DNA from: DASWNP01 sp036399175
GTDB taxonomy: Bacteria; Acidobacteriota; Blastocatellia; Pyrinomonadales; Pyrinomonadaceae
Length of the DNA: 64,000 nt
Direction of reading: 5' to 3'
NCBI GenBank assembly: GCA_036399175.1
Contig: DASWNP010000025.1
Coordinates: 62,001 to 126,000, forward strand
The position numbers and the translations under genes were made by a program. Within the stretch, counting starts at the first letter, position 1, and each line of letters opens with the position of its first letter. Below are positions 36,461-47,427 of the stretch, one piece after another. The notes below the pieces were generated by a model. The model made no database searches, had not been told where the DNA came from, and was given only the letters and a program-made list of their open reading frames with translations.

Positions 36461-37699
36461 TCAGACAGGCCAGACGGCGCGGCGTGCCAGCATCCGCTTC
36501 AAATCGACGTAGCCCTGATTGCCCGCCACCAGCTCGCAGAGCGTGCGCCGGATGCCTCGATGCGCGCGCGCGAAATCTATCATGCGGTCGGTGAAGGGCG
36601 CGCCGAGGAAAGTGCCGTAGAAGCGCCGGCGCATCTCGGAGGCGCGCATGAGTTCGCGTCCGAAGTCTGCGCGCCAGAGTTCTTCGTAAGCTCGGACGCG
36701 GCCTTGCAGGCAGGCGTCGGCCAGTAGCTCGCCGGAGCGCAGCGCGTAGAAGATTCCCTCGCCCGTCACGGGGTCGGCGAAGCCTGCGGCGTCCCCGAGA
36801 AGCGCCCAATCATCTCCGGCAGCGCGGCGCGTCCTGAAGGTTTCCGGCTTGAGGCCGGGGATGCGCGCCGCGTAACGAGTCGCCGTCTCGCGCAGCTTCT
36901 CTTCAATCGCGTCTCGCGCCGTCGCCCCGTCGCTTCTTCCCTCTTTTGCAGACGACCAGAGAGAAGCTTTCTTATCGACGCGCATGTGGTAATAACCGAG
37001 CATGAAATCCCAGAGCATTCGGTCGAGCGTCTGATGGTCGAAGGCGTCCTGCGAGGTGGCGATGCCGAAGGAGATGTGGTCGAGACGCGGGAAAGCCCAC
37101 GCGTAGCCAGCCCAGCCCGGAAGAAAGGCGACGACGGTCGGGGCATCCTCTTCGTCTTTCGGCAGAGGCGTGCGGTAACCGAAGGCGACTTCCATCTCCG
37201 CCTTCGACACAGCACCGGCCAGCCGACGAGCTATCGGACTATTCGCCCCGTCAGCCGCGACGAGCACGCGCCCGCTCCACTCAGCGCCAACTCTATCGCG
37301 CACTCTCCAGCCTTCACTCTCACCATCGACGCGCGGCAGAGCCGAGACTCGCCCCTCGAAGACGTGCGCTCCGGCGGCTCGCGCACGCTCGCGCAGGTAG
37401 GAATCGAAAGCCGTGCGCGAGTAGATGGCGAAAGGCTCTCGGAGCTTGAGTCGCACACGCCGCCCGGCGGGCGAGTACATCTCCACTTCGTCCACCATCC
37501 GCCCCGCCGCTTCGAGCAGAAACGGCCATGCTTTCAAAGCCTTTGAAGTGACGCCGCCGCCGCACGCCTTTGGCTCGCCCGCAGGCCGACCGTCAAACAA
37601 TGCGACGCGCGCCCCTCCGCGCGCCAGTCGCTCCGCCGCAAACGACCCGGCAGGCCCCGCTCCGATAATCAAAACGTCGTACGTCTTAACACCTTTCAT
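36461..37699 (-). CDS. Geranylgeranyl reductase family flavoprotein
   Basis: FAD-dependent oxidoreductase of 412 residues that saturates isoprenoid chains, related to ChlP and archaeal digeranylgeranylglycerophospholipid reductase. The FAD-binding Rossmann motif is DVLIIGAGPAGSFAAERL (about 8-25), the second FAD motif is LLGDAAGFADPVTGEGIFYA (about 300-320), and the PxxxYxWxFP-like motif is PGWAGYAWAFPRLDH. In bacteria this enzyme can act on bacteriochlorophyll side chains or quinones; no photosynthesis genes are seen here. Monocistronic. Confidence 0.87.
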   Translation of the reverse strand: MKGVKTYDVLIIGAGPAGSFAAERLARGGARVALFDGRPAGEPKACGGGVTSKALKAWPFLLEAAGRMVDEVEMYSPAGRRVRLKLREPFAIYSRTAFDSYLRERARAAGAHVFEGRVSALPRVDGESEGWRVRDRVGAEWSGRVLVAADGANSPIARRLAGAVSKAEMEVAFGYRTPLPKDEEDAPTVVAFLPGWAGYAWAFPRLDHISFGIATSQDAFDHQTLDRMLWDFMLGYYHMRVDKKASLWSSAKEGRSDGATARDAIEEKLRETATRYAARIPGLKPETFRTRRAAGDDWALLGDAAGFADPVTGEGIFYALRSGELLADACLQGRVRAYEELWRADFGRELMRASEMRRRFYGTFLGAPFTDRMIDFARAHRGIRRTLCELVAGNQGYVDLKRMLARRAVWPV

Positions 37700-38072
37700 C
37701 GACCACGATTCCCCGTCCGCTCCTTCAAACTCACGCGCGCCGCCGATTGAGGCTCAAAGCCCTTGCGATTGAAGCTCAAAGCTTCCAGCGCCGCATTTCT
37801 CAGCCGCAATCCTACCTCAAAGAAGCCTCTCGCTCCACGCGAGAGACGCGCGATTCTCTCTTGTGAGTGTGCGCGTGCGTTGTGCTAGAATTCGTCCATC
37901 CCCTTAGAAATTTCCGAAGCATTCCCCCTGGCATCGTTAGGCAGACGCGCCTCGTTCGAGTCCCCCGTTTCGCGCACTTCGTCGAGCAGAGGTTAAGTCA
38001 AAAGAGTCGGGTTTGAAAGTAGCGCCGCCGCGTGCGGAAAGCGCAGGGCGGCGACGACGACAGGTGGAAATC
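37700..38072. other. Divergent intergenic region with amrB promoter
   Basis: This 373-bp gap separates the reductase gene from the MEMO/LigB-like gene. The best promoter candidate is at 37861-37891. A tRNA-like T-loop sequence near 37957 has no supporting stems. Confidence 0.45.
37861..37891 (+). promoter_or_regulatory. Candidate promoter of amrB-amrA
   Basis: TTGTGA (37861-37866) and TAGAAT (37886-37891) are separated by 19 bp, and TGC precedes the -10 hexamer as an extended -10 element. Confidence 0.45.
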
Positions 38073-38900
38073 ATGGCAGCAAGCTCTGTGGTTTTCGTCG
38101 GCATCGCACCGCACCCGCCGATTATGGTTCCCGAAGTCGGCGGCGAGGCCGTCGCCGAGGTGCGCGGCTCGATTGACGCCATGCGAGATTTCACCGAGCG
38201 CATCATCCGAAGCGGCGCGCAGACGGTCGTCATCATTTCGCCGCACGCTCCGCTTGAGCCGCAAGCCTTCGTCGCCTATCGAGACTCAAGCCTGCGCGGA
38301 GATTTTGCCAACTTTCGCGCCCCTCAAGCCAGAGTCGATGCGCCGCTCGACGCCGAACTCCTCGACGCAATCTCGCGCTCTGCCACCGAAGATGGCTACG
38401 CCGTCCTCCACATACGGAATTTTCCGCTCGACCACGGAACGGCTGTGCCGCTCTATTTTCTACAGCGCAACGGCTGGCAGGGCAGCGTCGTCGCGCTCGG
38501 CTACAGTTTTCTCTCGAACGAAGACCACCTGCGCTTCGGCGCTTGCGTCAGGCGTGCGGCTGAGAGCATCGGGCGACTCGTCGCCTTCGTCGCCAGTGGA
38601 GATTTGAGCCACCGCCTCACGCCCGACGCGCCCGCAGGCTTTCAACCCGACGCGCATCTCTTCGACGAAGAGGTCGTCGCGGCGATGCGTGCGTGCGACG
38701 CGCATCGCATCGTCCATATCGACCAGAGCCTTCGACGCAGGGCTGGCGAGTGCGGCTACCGCTCCATGCTCGTCGCCTGCGGCGTCGCGGGCGAACTACA
38801 GCCCGACTGCGAAGTGCTCCACTACGAAGCGCCCTTCGGCGTTGGCTACATGGTCGCGCAGATGTCGCGTGCGGCTCAGACTGCGACGGAGCAGAGTTGA
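38073..38900 (+). CDS. amrB: MEMO/LigB-like extradiol dioxygenase family protein
   Basis: A 275-residue protein of the class III extradiol dioxygenase fold that also includes MEMO1. It begins VFVGIAPHPPIMVPEVGGEA; other conserved parts are VIISPHAPLEPQ, LDHGTAVPLYFL and ASGDLSHRL, in which the His residues form the metal site. The next gene encodes AMMECR1, and the radical SAM partner is 22 kb upstream, so I assign it to the AmmeMemoRadiSam group as the B component; it could equally be called a LigB-like protein. Start ATG 38073, with AGGTGG upstream, was chosen over the TTG further 5'. Function in the cell is unknown. Confidence 0.82.
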   Translation: MAASSVVFVGIAPHPPIMVPEVGGEAVAEVRGSIDAMRDFTERIIRSGAQTVVIISPHAPLEPQAFVAYRDSSLRGDFANFRAPQARVDAPLDAELLDAISRSATEDGYAVLHIRNFPLDHGTAVPLYFLQRNGWQGSVVALGYSFLSNEDHLRFGACVRRAAESIGRLVAFVASGDLSHRLTPDAPAGFQPDAHLFDEEVVAAMRACDAHRIVHIDQSLRRRAGECGYRSMLVACGVAGELQPDCEVLHYEAPFGVGYMVAQMSRAAQTATEQS

Positions 38901-38922
38901 GATTTGAACGGAGAAGAGATTT

Positions 38923-39534
38923 ATGTCGAGAAGCACAGAGCCGGAGACGCGCGCCGAAGACTCCCAAGAAGAATCGCTCTCATCCGACGCTGCGGCGCTG
39001 ACGGCGCTGGCTCGTGCCGCCGTCGAGACCTACGTCGGCCAGCGTCGCGTGCTCGAAGCGGAGGCCGCCCCTGCTTCTCCGCTCCTTCGAGAGAGGGCGG
39101 CCTGCTTTGTCTCCATCAAGACGCATCGCGGAGATTTGCGAGGCTGCATCGGTACAATCGAGCCGTCGAAGCCGACGCTGGTCGAAGAGCTAATCACCAA
39201 CGCCATCAGCGCCGCCACGCGCGACCCGCGTTTCTTCCCCGTCGCCGAGGGCGAGCTTGCCGAATTGCGTTATTCCGTGGACGTGCTCTCCGCGCCCGAG
39301 CCGACCCGTTTTGAAGATTTAGACCCGAAGACCTACGGCCTCATCGTCGAAGACGAGAGGGGCGCGCACAGAGGGCTTCTGCTGCCTGACATCGAAGGCG
39401 TCGAGACATCTGCGCAGCAGGTTGAAATCGCAGCGCGTAAAGCCGGAATCCCGCCCGGCTCTCAGCTCAAACTTTTTCGTTTTCGCGTCCGGCGCTTCAG
39501 CGAACCGGCGCGCTCTCAAACCAACAATGCATAA
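38923..39534 (+). CDS. amrA: AMMECR1-domain protein (AmmeMemoRadiSam A)
   Basis: A 203-residue protein with the AMMECR1 hallmark LRGCIG (residues 72-77), preceded by CFVSIKTHRG and followed by AATRDPRFFPVAEGELAELR and VGLIVEDERG-like sequence. The family is conserved from archaea to man, and its biochemical role is unsettled; it is repeatedly found with MEMO and a radical SAM protein. The first 20 residues are Glu/Ser-rich and variable. The gene follows amrB by 22 bp and shares its promoter. Confidence 0.9.
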   Translation: MSRSTEPETRAEDSQEESLSSDAAALTALARAAVETYVGQRRVLEAEAAPASPLLRERAACFVSIKTHRGDLRGCIGTIEPSKPTLVEELITNAISAATRDPRFFPVAEGELAELRYSVDVLSAPEPTRFEDLDPKTYGLIVEDERGAHRGLLLPDIEGVETSAQQVEIAARKAGIPPGSQLKLFRFRVRRFSEPARSQTNNA

Positions 39535-39545
39535 GGAGCAAATCT

Positions 39546-39791
39546 ATGACAGACGACAAGCAAGCCAAAAGTTCTCTCGGCGAACGCAACCGAGACCCTG
39601 ACGTTAATCCCGATACCAAGCCAAACGCTACGGAAGAGCTAAGTCCCGCTAACGAAGAGCGCGCCATAGACATCGGCGAGTCGGGGCAGTTCGCCCCGGG
39701 CGGACGCTACAACGAGTTGGGCGCGACCGCGCCCCGCCGCATCGACCTCGACGAGCAGGTCGATTCCGCCCTCAAGAACGAAGATAAGTGA
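39546..39791 (+). CDS. Small hydrophilic protein of unknown function
   Basis: An 81-residue, strongly charged and probably disordered protein (LGERNRDPDVNPDTKPNATE). The ATG lies behind AAGGAGC and only 11 bp after amrA, so it is probably the last gene of that operon. No family is recognised. Confidence 0.6.
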   Translation: MTDDKQAKSSLGERNRDPDVNPDTKPNATEELSPANEERAIDIGESGQFAPGGRYNELGATAPRRIDLDEQVDSALKNEDK

Positions 39792-40058
39792 AAGATTAAA
39801 CCTTCGGGCGGACGCCCTTGCAAGACCATAAGGACGCGTCCGCCGAAGACTCTCCGGCCAGCATTCCCGGCCTGCGCGTCCCGGTTCGCCCGCCTTCAGG
39901 CTCACACCTTCAATTTTATGGAGATAAAAAATCCGCTGCATACGCGAGAAGAGCATGCAGCGGGCAAGATCCACAGGAGGAAAGGGTCTACATTCTATAT
40001 GAGCGGCTACGGTGTGTCAAATAGATTCATCACCGAGCCGCTCAGATGCCGAAATGTG
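39792..40058. other. Convergent intergenic region with hairpin
   Basis: CTTCGGGCGGACGC (39802-39815) pairs with GCGTCCGCCGAAG (39836-39848) apart from one bulged G. There is no T tract behind it, so it is a possible but not typical end of the amr operon. Nothing else is seen before the end of gyrB. Confidence 0.45.
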
Positions 40059-42536
<2,478 letters not shown>

Positions 42537-42604
42537 GGATGCCTCTCAGCCTGACCGTTCAGAAGTATGGATACGAACTTTTCGAGGCTCACGTCCAATG
42601 CAGG

Positions 42605-43759
42605 TTAGATGCCTTCCGTGCCGGTAGCGATTGTCGAGACCACCTCCGGCTCGGGAGGATTCTTTTCAAAGGCCGTGCCCTCCCTTATCTCGAACACTTG
42701 AGCGCGCGGCGCAAAGAGTTGTACGAGGTCTTCTTTCGAGGTCGTGACAAACGTCTGGGTGCGTCCCTCAAGGTATTCGAGCAAGTGGCCGATACGCTTC
42801 AAATCAAGCTCGGCATCCACATCATCCATCAGAAAAAGTGGATACTCACTGTACCACGAATGATACACCGAAATAGCAGCTAAGTCAAGCAGAATCAACG
42901 CGCTACGCTGCTGGCCAGAGCTTCCGAAAGTGCGTATGTCCCGCCCGTCGAACAGGATTTCCAGCTCGTCTCTGTGCGTGCCGATGAGCGCATAGCCGGA
43001 GTTCATTTCAGCCGCGAGACGAAAGCGCAGGCGCTCTTCGATGAGAGCTTCGTAGTCGCTCAAATCGCCCTTGCCTTCGAGCGAAGAGACGTAACGAATC
43101 GTCACCTCCTCACGCCCGAAGAGACGCCGCTCCAGCACCTCGTTCAGACGCGCGACGTAATCCAGACGCGCGCGGTGAATCGTCGCGCTCAAGGCGACGA
43201 GTTGCTCGTTCCAGGGCTCAATCAACGCGCGCGCATCTTCGAGGCTCATCTCGGCCTCGGCGGTATCCTGTAGAAGCCTGTTCTTCTGCTTGATGACGCG
43301 GTGGTAATCGGCGAGCGTCTGAACGTAGGAGTGATGCAGAGAGACGACGCCCCGGTCGAGAAACTTACGACGCGCTTCCGGGCCTCCACGAACAACTTCA
43401 AGCTCGTCGGCCGTGAAGGCGACGGTGTGAAGCTGCCCTAGATAGCGCGTCACGGCCTCGCGCTTGCCGTTGACGGAGAGCGTCTTGGTGTTGCCCTGAA
43501 TGGCGACCTGCAAGTCTCTCTGAATCTCTGCGGTGCGAGCGACGCGGCCACGCACGACGGCCAGGTCTTCGCCGAAGAGGACGGCCTCCTGCGGACGCTG
43601 CGTGCGAAAAGATTTGGAGGTCGCTAAAAGGTAGATGGCTTCGAGCCAGTTGGTCTTGCCCTGACCGTTGTCGCCGTAGACGATGTTGAGGCCGCTGCCC
43701 CAGAAAATCCTGCCGCTCAGATTACGAAAATTGTGAGCCTCAAGAGATTCGAGCAGCAT
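42605..43759 (-). CDS. recF: DNA replication and repair protein RecF
   Basis: SMC-like ATPase that helps load RecA at gaps during recombinational repair. Walker A is GDNGQGKTN (about 30-38), the signature is TFGSSGQQRSALILLDLAAI (about 275-294) and Walker B is FLMDDVDAELD. The N-terminal LLESLEAHNFRNLSG is typical. 384 residues. It follows dnaN by 110 bp, and gyrB follows it by 68 bp. Confidence 0.95.
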   Translation of the reverse strand: MLLESLEAHNFRNLSGRIFWGSGLNIVYGDNGQGKTNWLEAIYLLATSKSFRTQRPQEAVLFGEDLAVVRGRVARTAEIQRDLQVAIQGNTKTLSVNGKREAVTRYLGQLHTVAFTADELEVVRGGPEARRKFLDRGVVSLHHSYVQTLADYHRVIKQKNRLLQDTAEAEMSLEDARALIEPWNEQLVALSATIHRARLDYVARLNEVLERRLFGREEVTIRYVSSLEGKGDLSDYEALIEERLRFRLAAEMNSGYALIGTHRDELEILFDGRDIRTFGSSGQQRSALILLDLAAISVYHSWYSEYPLFLMDDVDAELDLKRIGHLLEYLEGRTQTFVTTSKEDLVQLFAPRAQVFEIREGTAFEKNPPEPEVVSTIATGTEGI

Positions 43760-43869
43760 GCACCGATTCTAGCACATGCTGCCCGTCAAACAGCCTCGCA
43801 TTTGAGCGAAAACGGCGCTCTGCGCTCTTTTTTTGACTGAACCTACCCCGCACCCTTCGTCGGCGCGTT

Positions 43870-44982
43870 TCAGAGGCGCATGGGCATGACGACGTACTTG
43901 TATTCGTAGCCGTCGTCGGAGACGGGGCGGAGCTGCGCCTGTGAGTTTCCGTCTTTGAACTCGAAGGCGACGGAGCCTTCGCTCATCACGTTGAGGAATT
44001 CCTGTAGATAGGCGGCGTTGAAGCCGATTTCGGTCTCTTCGCCGGTGTATTCGGTGGTGACGAACTCGCGCGCTTCGCCCTCTTCGGCGGTCTGGGAGCT
44101 GATTTGGAGGTTGTTATCGGTCAAATGAAAACGGACGGCGTGCGAGCGGTCGTCGGCCATGAGGGCGACGCGGCGGATGGCCTGCCCCAAAGAGACGGAA
44201 TCGAAGACGGCGGTCTTGTTGTTGCCCTTGGGCATGACCATCTCGTAGTTGGGAAACTGCCCGGCGAGCGTGCGCGAGATGAGGAGGCGTGGGCCCACCT
44301 CGAAGTAGATGTGGTTGTCGTCAGCGCCGAGGCCGATGTCGCCTTCGGCTGAGGCGATGAGCTTGGTCAATTCGGCGAGCGTTTTGCGCGGGATGAGCAC
44401 GTCCATGCTCTCTTTCGGCGCGTTCGCGCCCAAATCTTTGCGCTCGATGTAGGCGAGGCGATGGCCGTCGGTCGTCACCATACGCGCGCCCGAAGAGCCG
44501 AGCATGAACTTCGCGCCCGAGAGCGTGTAGCGCGACTCTTCGAGTGTGATGGCGAAGATAGTTCGGTCGATGAAGGTCTTGAAGACGGAGGCGGGCAGAC
44601 GGACGGGCGCGGTCTTGAAGCTCGGCACTTCGGGGAAGCTCTCGCGGTCAACCCCTGCGATGCGGAAGTTCGAGCGCTCGCACGTCACGGTCGCCCAGTT
44701 GTTCTCTTCCTTTCGGAAGTTGACGGGTGCGTCGGGCAGCACACGCGCAATCTCGAAAAGCTTTCGAGCGCCGACGCACATCGAGCCGGGAATCTTAATC
44801 TCGGCCTCGGCCTCACAGCGCAGCGTCACGTCGAGGTCTGTGCCAATCATGCGAATCGTGTTCTCGCCGACCGACTCGATGAGGATGTTCGACAGGACGG
44901 GGATTGTGTTCTTCTTCTCGACCGTGCCCTGCACGAAGCCGAGTTCCTTCTGTAGAGCATTCTTGCTAATACTGAATTCCAT
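43870..44982 (-). CDS. dnaN: DNA polymerase III beta subunit (sliding clamp)
   Basis: Ring-shaped processivity clamp of the replisome, 370 residues made of three similar domains. It begins MEFSISKNALQKELGFVQGT and ends KYVVMPMRL, the classical VMPMRL terminus. Start ATG 44982 is beside the AT-rich side of the origin, and the gene is read away from it. Confidence 0.97.
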   Translation of the reverse strand: MEFSISKNALQKELGFVQGTVEKKNTIPVLSNILIESVGENTIRMIGTDLDVTLRCEAEAEIKIPGSMCVGARKLFEIARVLPDAPVNFRKEENNWATVTCERSNFRIAGVDRESFPEVPSFKTAPVRLPASVFKTFIDRTIFAITLEESRYTLSGAKFMLGSSGARMVTTDGHRLAYIERKDLGANAPKESMDVLIPRKTLAELTKLIASAEGDIGLGADDNHIYFEVGPRLLISRTLAGQFPNYEMVMPKGNNKTAVFDSVSLGQAIRRVALMADDRSHAVRFHLTDNNLQISSQTAEEGEAREFVTTEYTGEETEIGFNAAYLQEFLNVMSEGSVAFEFKDGNSQAQLRPVSDDGYEYKYVVMPMRL

Positions 44983-45368
44983 CTATCAACTCCTTCAAGC
45001 TTTGGTCTCGTCAGCTAACAATAAGTTCACTCTATCTCTGAAAACAAGTTCGCGCCTTTTACTACTTATACTAATTTAATACCTTGTTTATATATACAGT
45101 AGTAGTAGTAGGGCCTGTGGAAATGTGGAAAACCCACTTTATTGTTGACAGCAAAGGAATTGTTTTCCACAGCCCCTGTGGAAAACGCTGTGGAAATCTC
45201 AGGCCGCTTGTGGAAAAACTTGAACTTTCAAAAGTTTTCCACATTTCCACAGGGGCAAATATTGCGATGCCTGTGGAAATGTGGAAAACTCACAATTAAA
45301 TTGTTGCGAATAAAAGAGTAAGCCGAAAAGCATACTGTGGAAATCTTTTTGACCGAAAAGTGGCCTAA
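44983..45368. other. oriC: Chromosome replication origin (oriC), dnaN-side
   Basis: The dnaA-dnaN gap carries eleven DnaA-box-like 9-mers of the form TGTGGAAA(A/T) or its complement, starting at 45116, 45124, 45163, 45177, 45189, 45209, 45235, 45243, 45272, 45280 and 45336. Next to the first pair are a GC-rich GGCC and a TAG repeat (45100-45111), which looks like DnaA-trio elements, and then an AT-rich stretch (about 45060-45096) as the likely unwinding site. One further box (45407-45415) is in the end of dnaA. Confidence 0.93.
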
Positions 45369-46853
45369 CTACTTGCAAAGACTGTCGATAAGGTCGCTGA
45401 CCACCCTGTGGAAATTTTGGTCTTTGGAAACGAGCGCTTCAATCTTCTCGACGGAGTGGATGACGGTCGTGTGATGCTTGCCGCCGAACTCCCTTCCAAT
45501 CTCCGGGAAGCTGTGTTTCGTCAGGCGTTTGCAGAGATACATCGCCACCTGGCGCGGCACGGCAATCTGGCGCGCGTTGTTCTTCGACTTCAAATCTTCG
45601 GCTCTGAGGTGATAGCGCGCGGCGACCGCTTTTTGAATATTTTCGATTGTAATACCGGCCGGCTGATCGTCTTCGGCGATGTTGCGAATGGCGTCCTGTG
45701 CGAGCATCTTCGAGATGGGCAGGCCGCGCAAAGACGAGATGGCGACGAGGCGGACGAGCGAGCCTTCAAGCTCGCGGATGTTGCTTTTGACCTTGCTGGC
45801 GATGAAGAAAGCCACGTCGTCCGAGAGCGCGACGCCGTCCAAATCGGCCTTGCGCTTGAGGATGGCGACCTTCGTCTCAAGGTCGGGCGGCTCGATGTCG
45901 GCGATAAGACCCCACTCAAAACGCGAATGCAGGCGTTCTTCAAGCGTCGGAATCTCGCGCGGCGGGCAGTCGGAGGTGATGACGATTTGCTTCTGTCCGT
46001 CGTAGAGCGCGTTGAAGGTGTGGAAAAACTCCTCCTGCGTGCGCTCTTTACCGGCCATGAACTGGATGTCGTCTATCAGGAGCACGTCGATGGAGCGATA
46101 CTTCTCACGAAAAGTCTGCGCCTTGTCGTAACGAATCGCGTTAATCAACTCGTTCATAAACTTTTCGGCGGAGATATAAGAAAGACGCAAGTACTTGTTG
46201 CGCTCCTTAATCGAGTGGCCGATGGCATGCACGAGATGGGTTTTGCCGAGTCCCACGCCGCCGTAAATGTATAGAGGATTGTAGGTTTTGCCCGGCGCTT
46301 CGGCGACGGCGAGAGAGGCGGCATGCGCGAACTGGTTGCAGGTGCCGACGACGAAAGTCTGGAAGGAGCACTTCGGGTTGAGCGAGTTTTCCAGCGGCTC
46401 AATATCGACGAAGGTGGTCGCGCCCGGCGTTAAGCCGTCGGACTCGGCTGCTTCGAGAAGTGAGAAGAGGCTCGAAGTCTTGGCTTTAGGCGCTTTCGAT
46501 TTGTCGGAGCCGACGCCGTTTCCCTCGTGGAGCCCGAAAGCCTCGGCCTTGTTATCTTTCTCTTCAGCCGCCGTCTTGGCCGCCTGCGCCGCTTCCTCCT
46601 CGACCGTCCAATCGACGTGGTAGGTCGCCATGTTCAATTCTTCGAGCGAGGCGTCGAGCACTTCGGAATAGTTGGAACTGACCCAGTCCTTCACCACCTG
46701 ATTCGGCGCACGCAGGTAGAGGATTTGACCCGACGCGTCGTAGCCGTCGAAGTGAATCGGGCGAATCCATGTGTCGAAGCTCTGACGATTCAGGCGTTTT
46801 TCGACGGCGTGGAGGATGTCGTTCCAGAGTCTATTCTCGATTACTGTGCTCAT
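45369..46853 (-). CDS. dnaA: Chromosomal replication initiator DnaA
   Basis: AAA+ initiator that binds DnaA boxes and opens the origin. The start is ATG 46853 (MSTVIENRLWNDILHAVEKR), preceded by GGAG; an open frame to 47042 has only unrelated N-terminal residues. Domain I spans 1-90, a Glu/Ala-rich linker follows, domain III has Walker A GGVGLGKTH and Walker B LLIDDIQF, and domain IV has the DNA-binding signature GGKHHTTVIHSVEKI. 494 residues. It lies between two clusters of DnaA boxes. Confidence 0.97.
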   Translation of the reverse strand: MSTVIENRLWNDILHAVEKRLNRQSFDTWIRPIHFDGYDASGQILYLRAPNQVVKDWVSSNYSEVLDASLEELNMATYHVDWTVEEEAAQAAKTAAEEKDNKAEAFGLHEGNGVGSDKSKAPKAKTSSLFSLLEAAESDGLTPGATTFVDIEPLENSLNPKCSFQTFVVGTCNQFAHAASLAVAEAPGKTYNPLYIYGGVGLGKTHLVHAIGHSIKERNKYLRLSYISAEKFMNELINAIRYDKAQTFREKYRSIDVLLIDDIQFMAGKERTQEEFFHTFNALYDGQKQIVITSDCPPREIPTLEERLHSRFEWGLIADIEPPDLETKVAILKRKADLDGVALSDDVAFFIASKVKSNIRELEGSLVRLVAISSLRGLPISKMLAQDAIRNIAEDDQPAGITIENIQKAVAARYHLRAEDLKSKNNARQIAVPRQVAMYLCKRLTKHSFPEIGREFGGKHHTTVIHSVEKIEALVSKDQNFHRVVSDLIDSLCK

Positions 46854-47427
46854 CTTTTTTATCCATTCTCCGGCAAAACTCCTTCCTCTGCCGGGTGGAG
46901 AAAAATCGACCTGAAAGAGTACAACTCCGATTTCCCTTCGGCTCAAGCTCTGCTTTGAGCCGGAGCGTGGAAAATGTTGTAAGAACACTCTTTCGGTCTT
47001 GTTTCGACTCCACTTCAAGAAGTTTTCCACAGAGTTTTCCACAGCCCTGTGGAAAACTTCGGAAACTTAAAGTGAAGCTTTAAGTATTTGATTTTCAACC
47101 ACTTACAGCGATTTTTCGCTTGAGAAACGGGCGCGAGACTAGCATAAGGAGGGTACGGATGCAAGAGAAATCCACAGGCTCGGAGGATAAATTTTTCGTC
47201 CCCTAAAATCCCTTGAAAAATCGAGATTCTGAGCGGCGGGAAGGCTTCGCAAAATCGGTGCTGTACGAATTGAAGACGATTCGTCGCCGGGCAAATTCTT
47301 CCCTGAGAGCTTCAGGCAGGGCTGAAGAAAAGGTGTTTTCGGGTCAGTCGCCGGGCGTTCATCGCGTCGGTTTTCTTGACAGATGGCGCGGCGAAAGTTA
47401 GTCTTGCTCTTTTCGTTTGAGGAGAGA
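46854..47427. promoter_or_regulatory. dnaA upstream region with second DnaA-box cluster
   Basis: The region between divergent dnaA and rnpA/rpmH carries three perfect TTTTCCACA-type boxes: 47023-47031, 47035-47043 and 47048-47056 (inverted). This is a second box cluster, as in bipartite origins, and could also serve autoregulation of dnaA. The rest holds no gene that I can support. Confidence 0.8.
47376..47404 (+). promoter_or_regulatory. Promoter of rnpA/rpmH
   Basis: A consensus -35 TTGACA (47376-47381), a 17-bp spacer and TAGTCT (47399-47404) as -10. Transcription would start near 47411, so an earlier rnpA start at 47383 would be outside the transcript. Confidence 0.6.

Noticed and set aside
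37940..37985. Sequence resembling a tRNA T-loop (GTTCGAGTCC)
   Set aside because: The flanking bases do not pair as a T-stem, and no acceptor, D or anticodon stem could be found around it.
43795..43835. Hairpin with a seven-T run between recF and dnaN
   Set aside because: The T run is on the plus strand, while both neighbouring genes are transcribed from the minus strand, so it would not end their transcription.
46854..47042. 63-codon N-terminal extension of DnaA
   Set aside because: It runs through DnaA boxes and gives residues unlike DnaA domain I, which begins properly at 46853.
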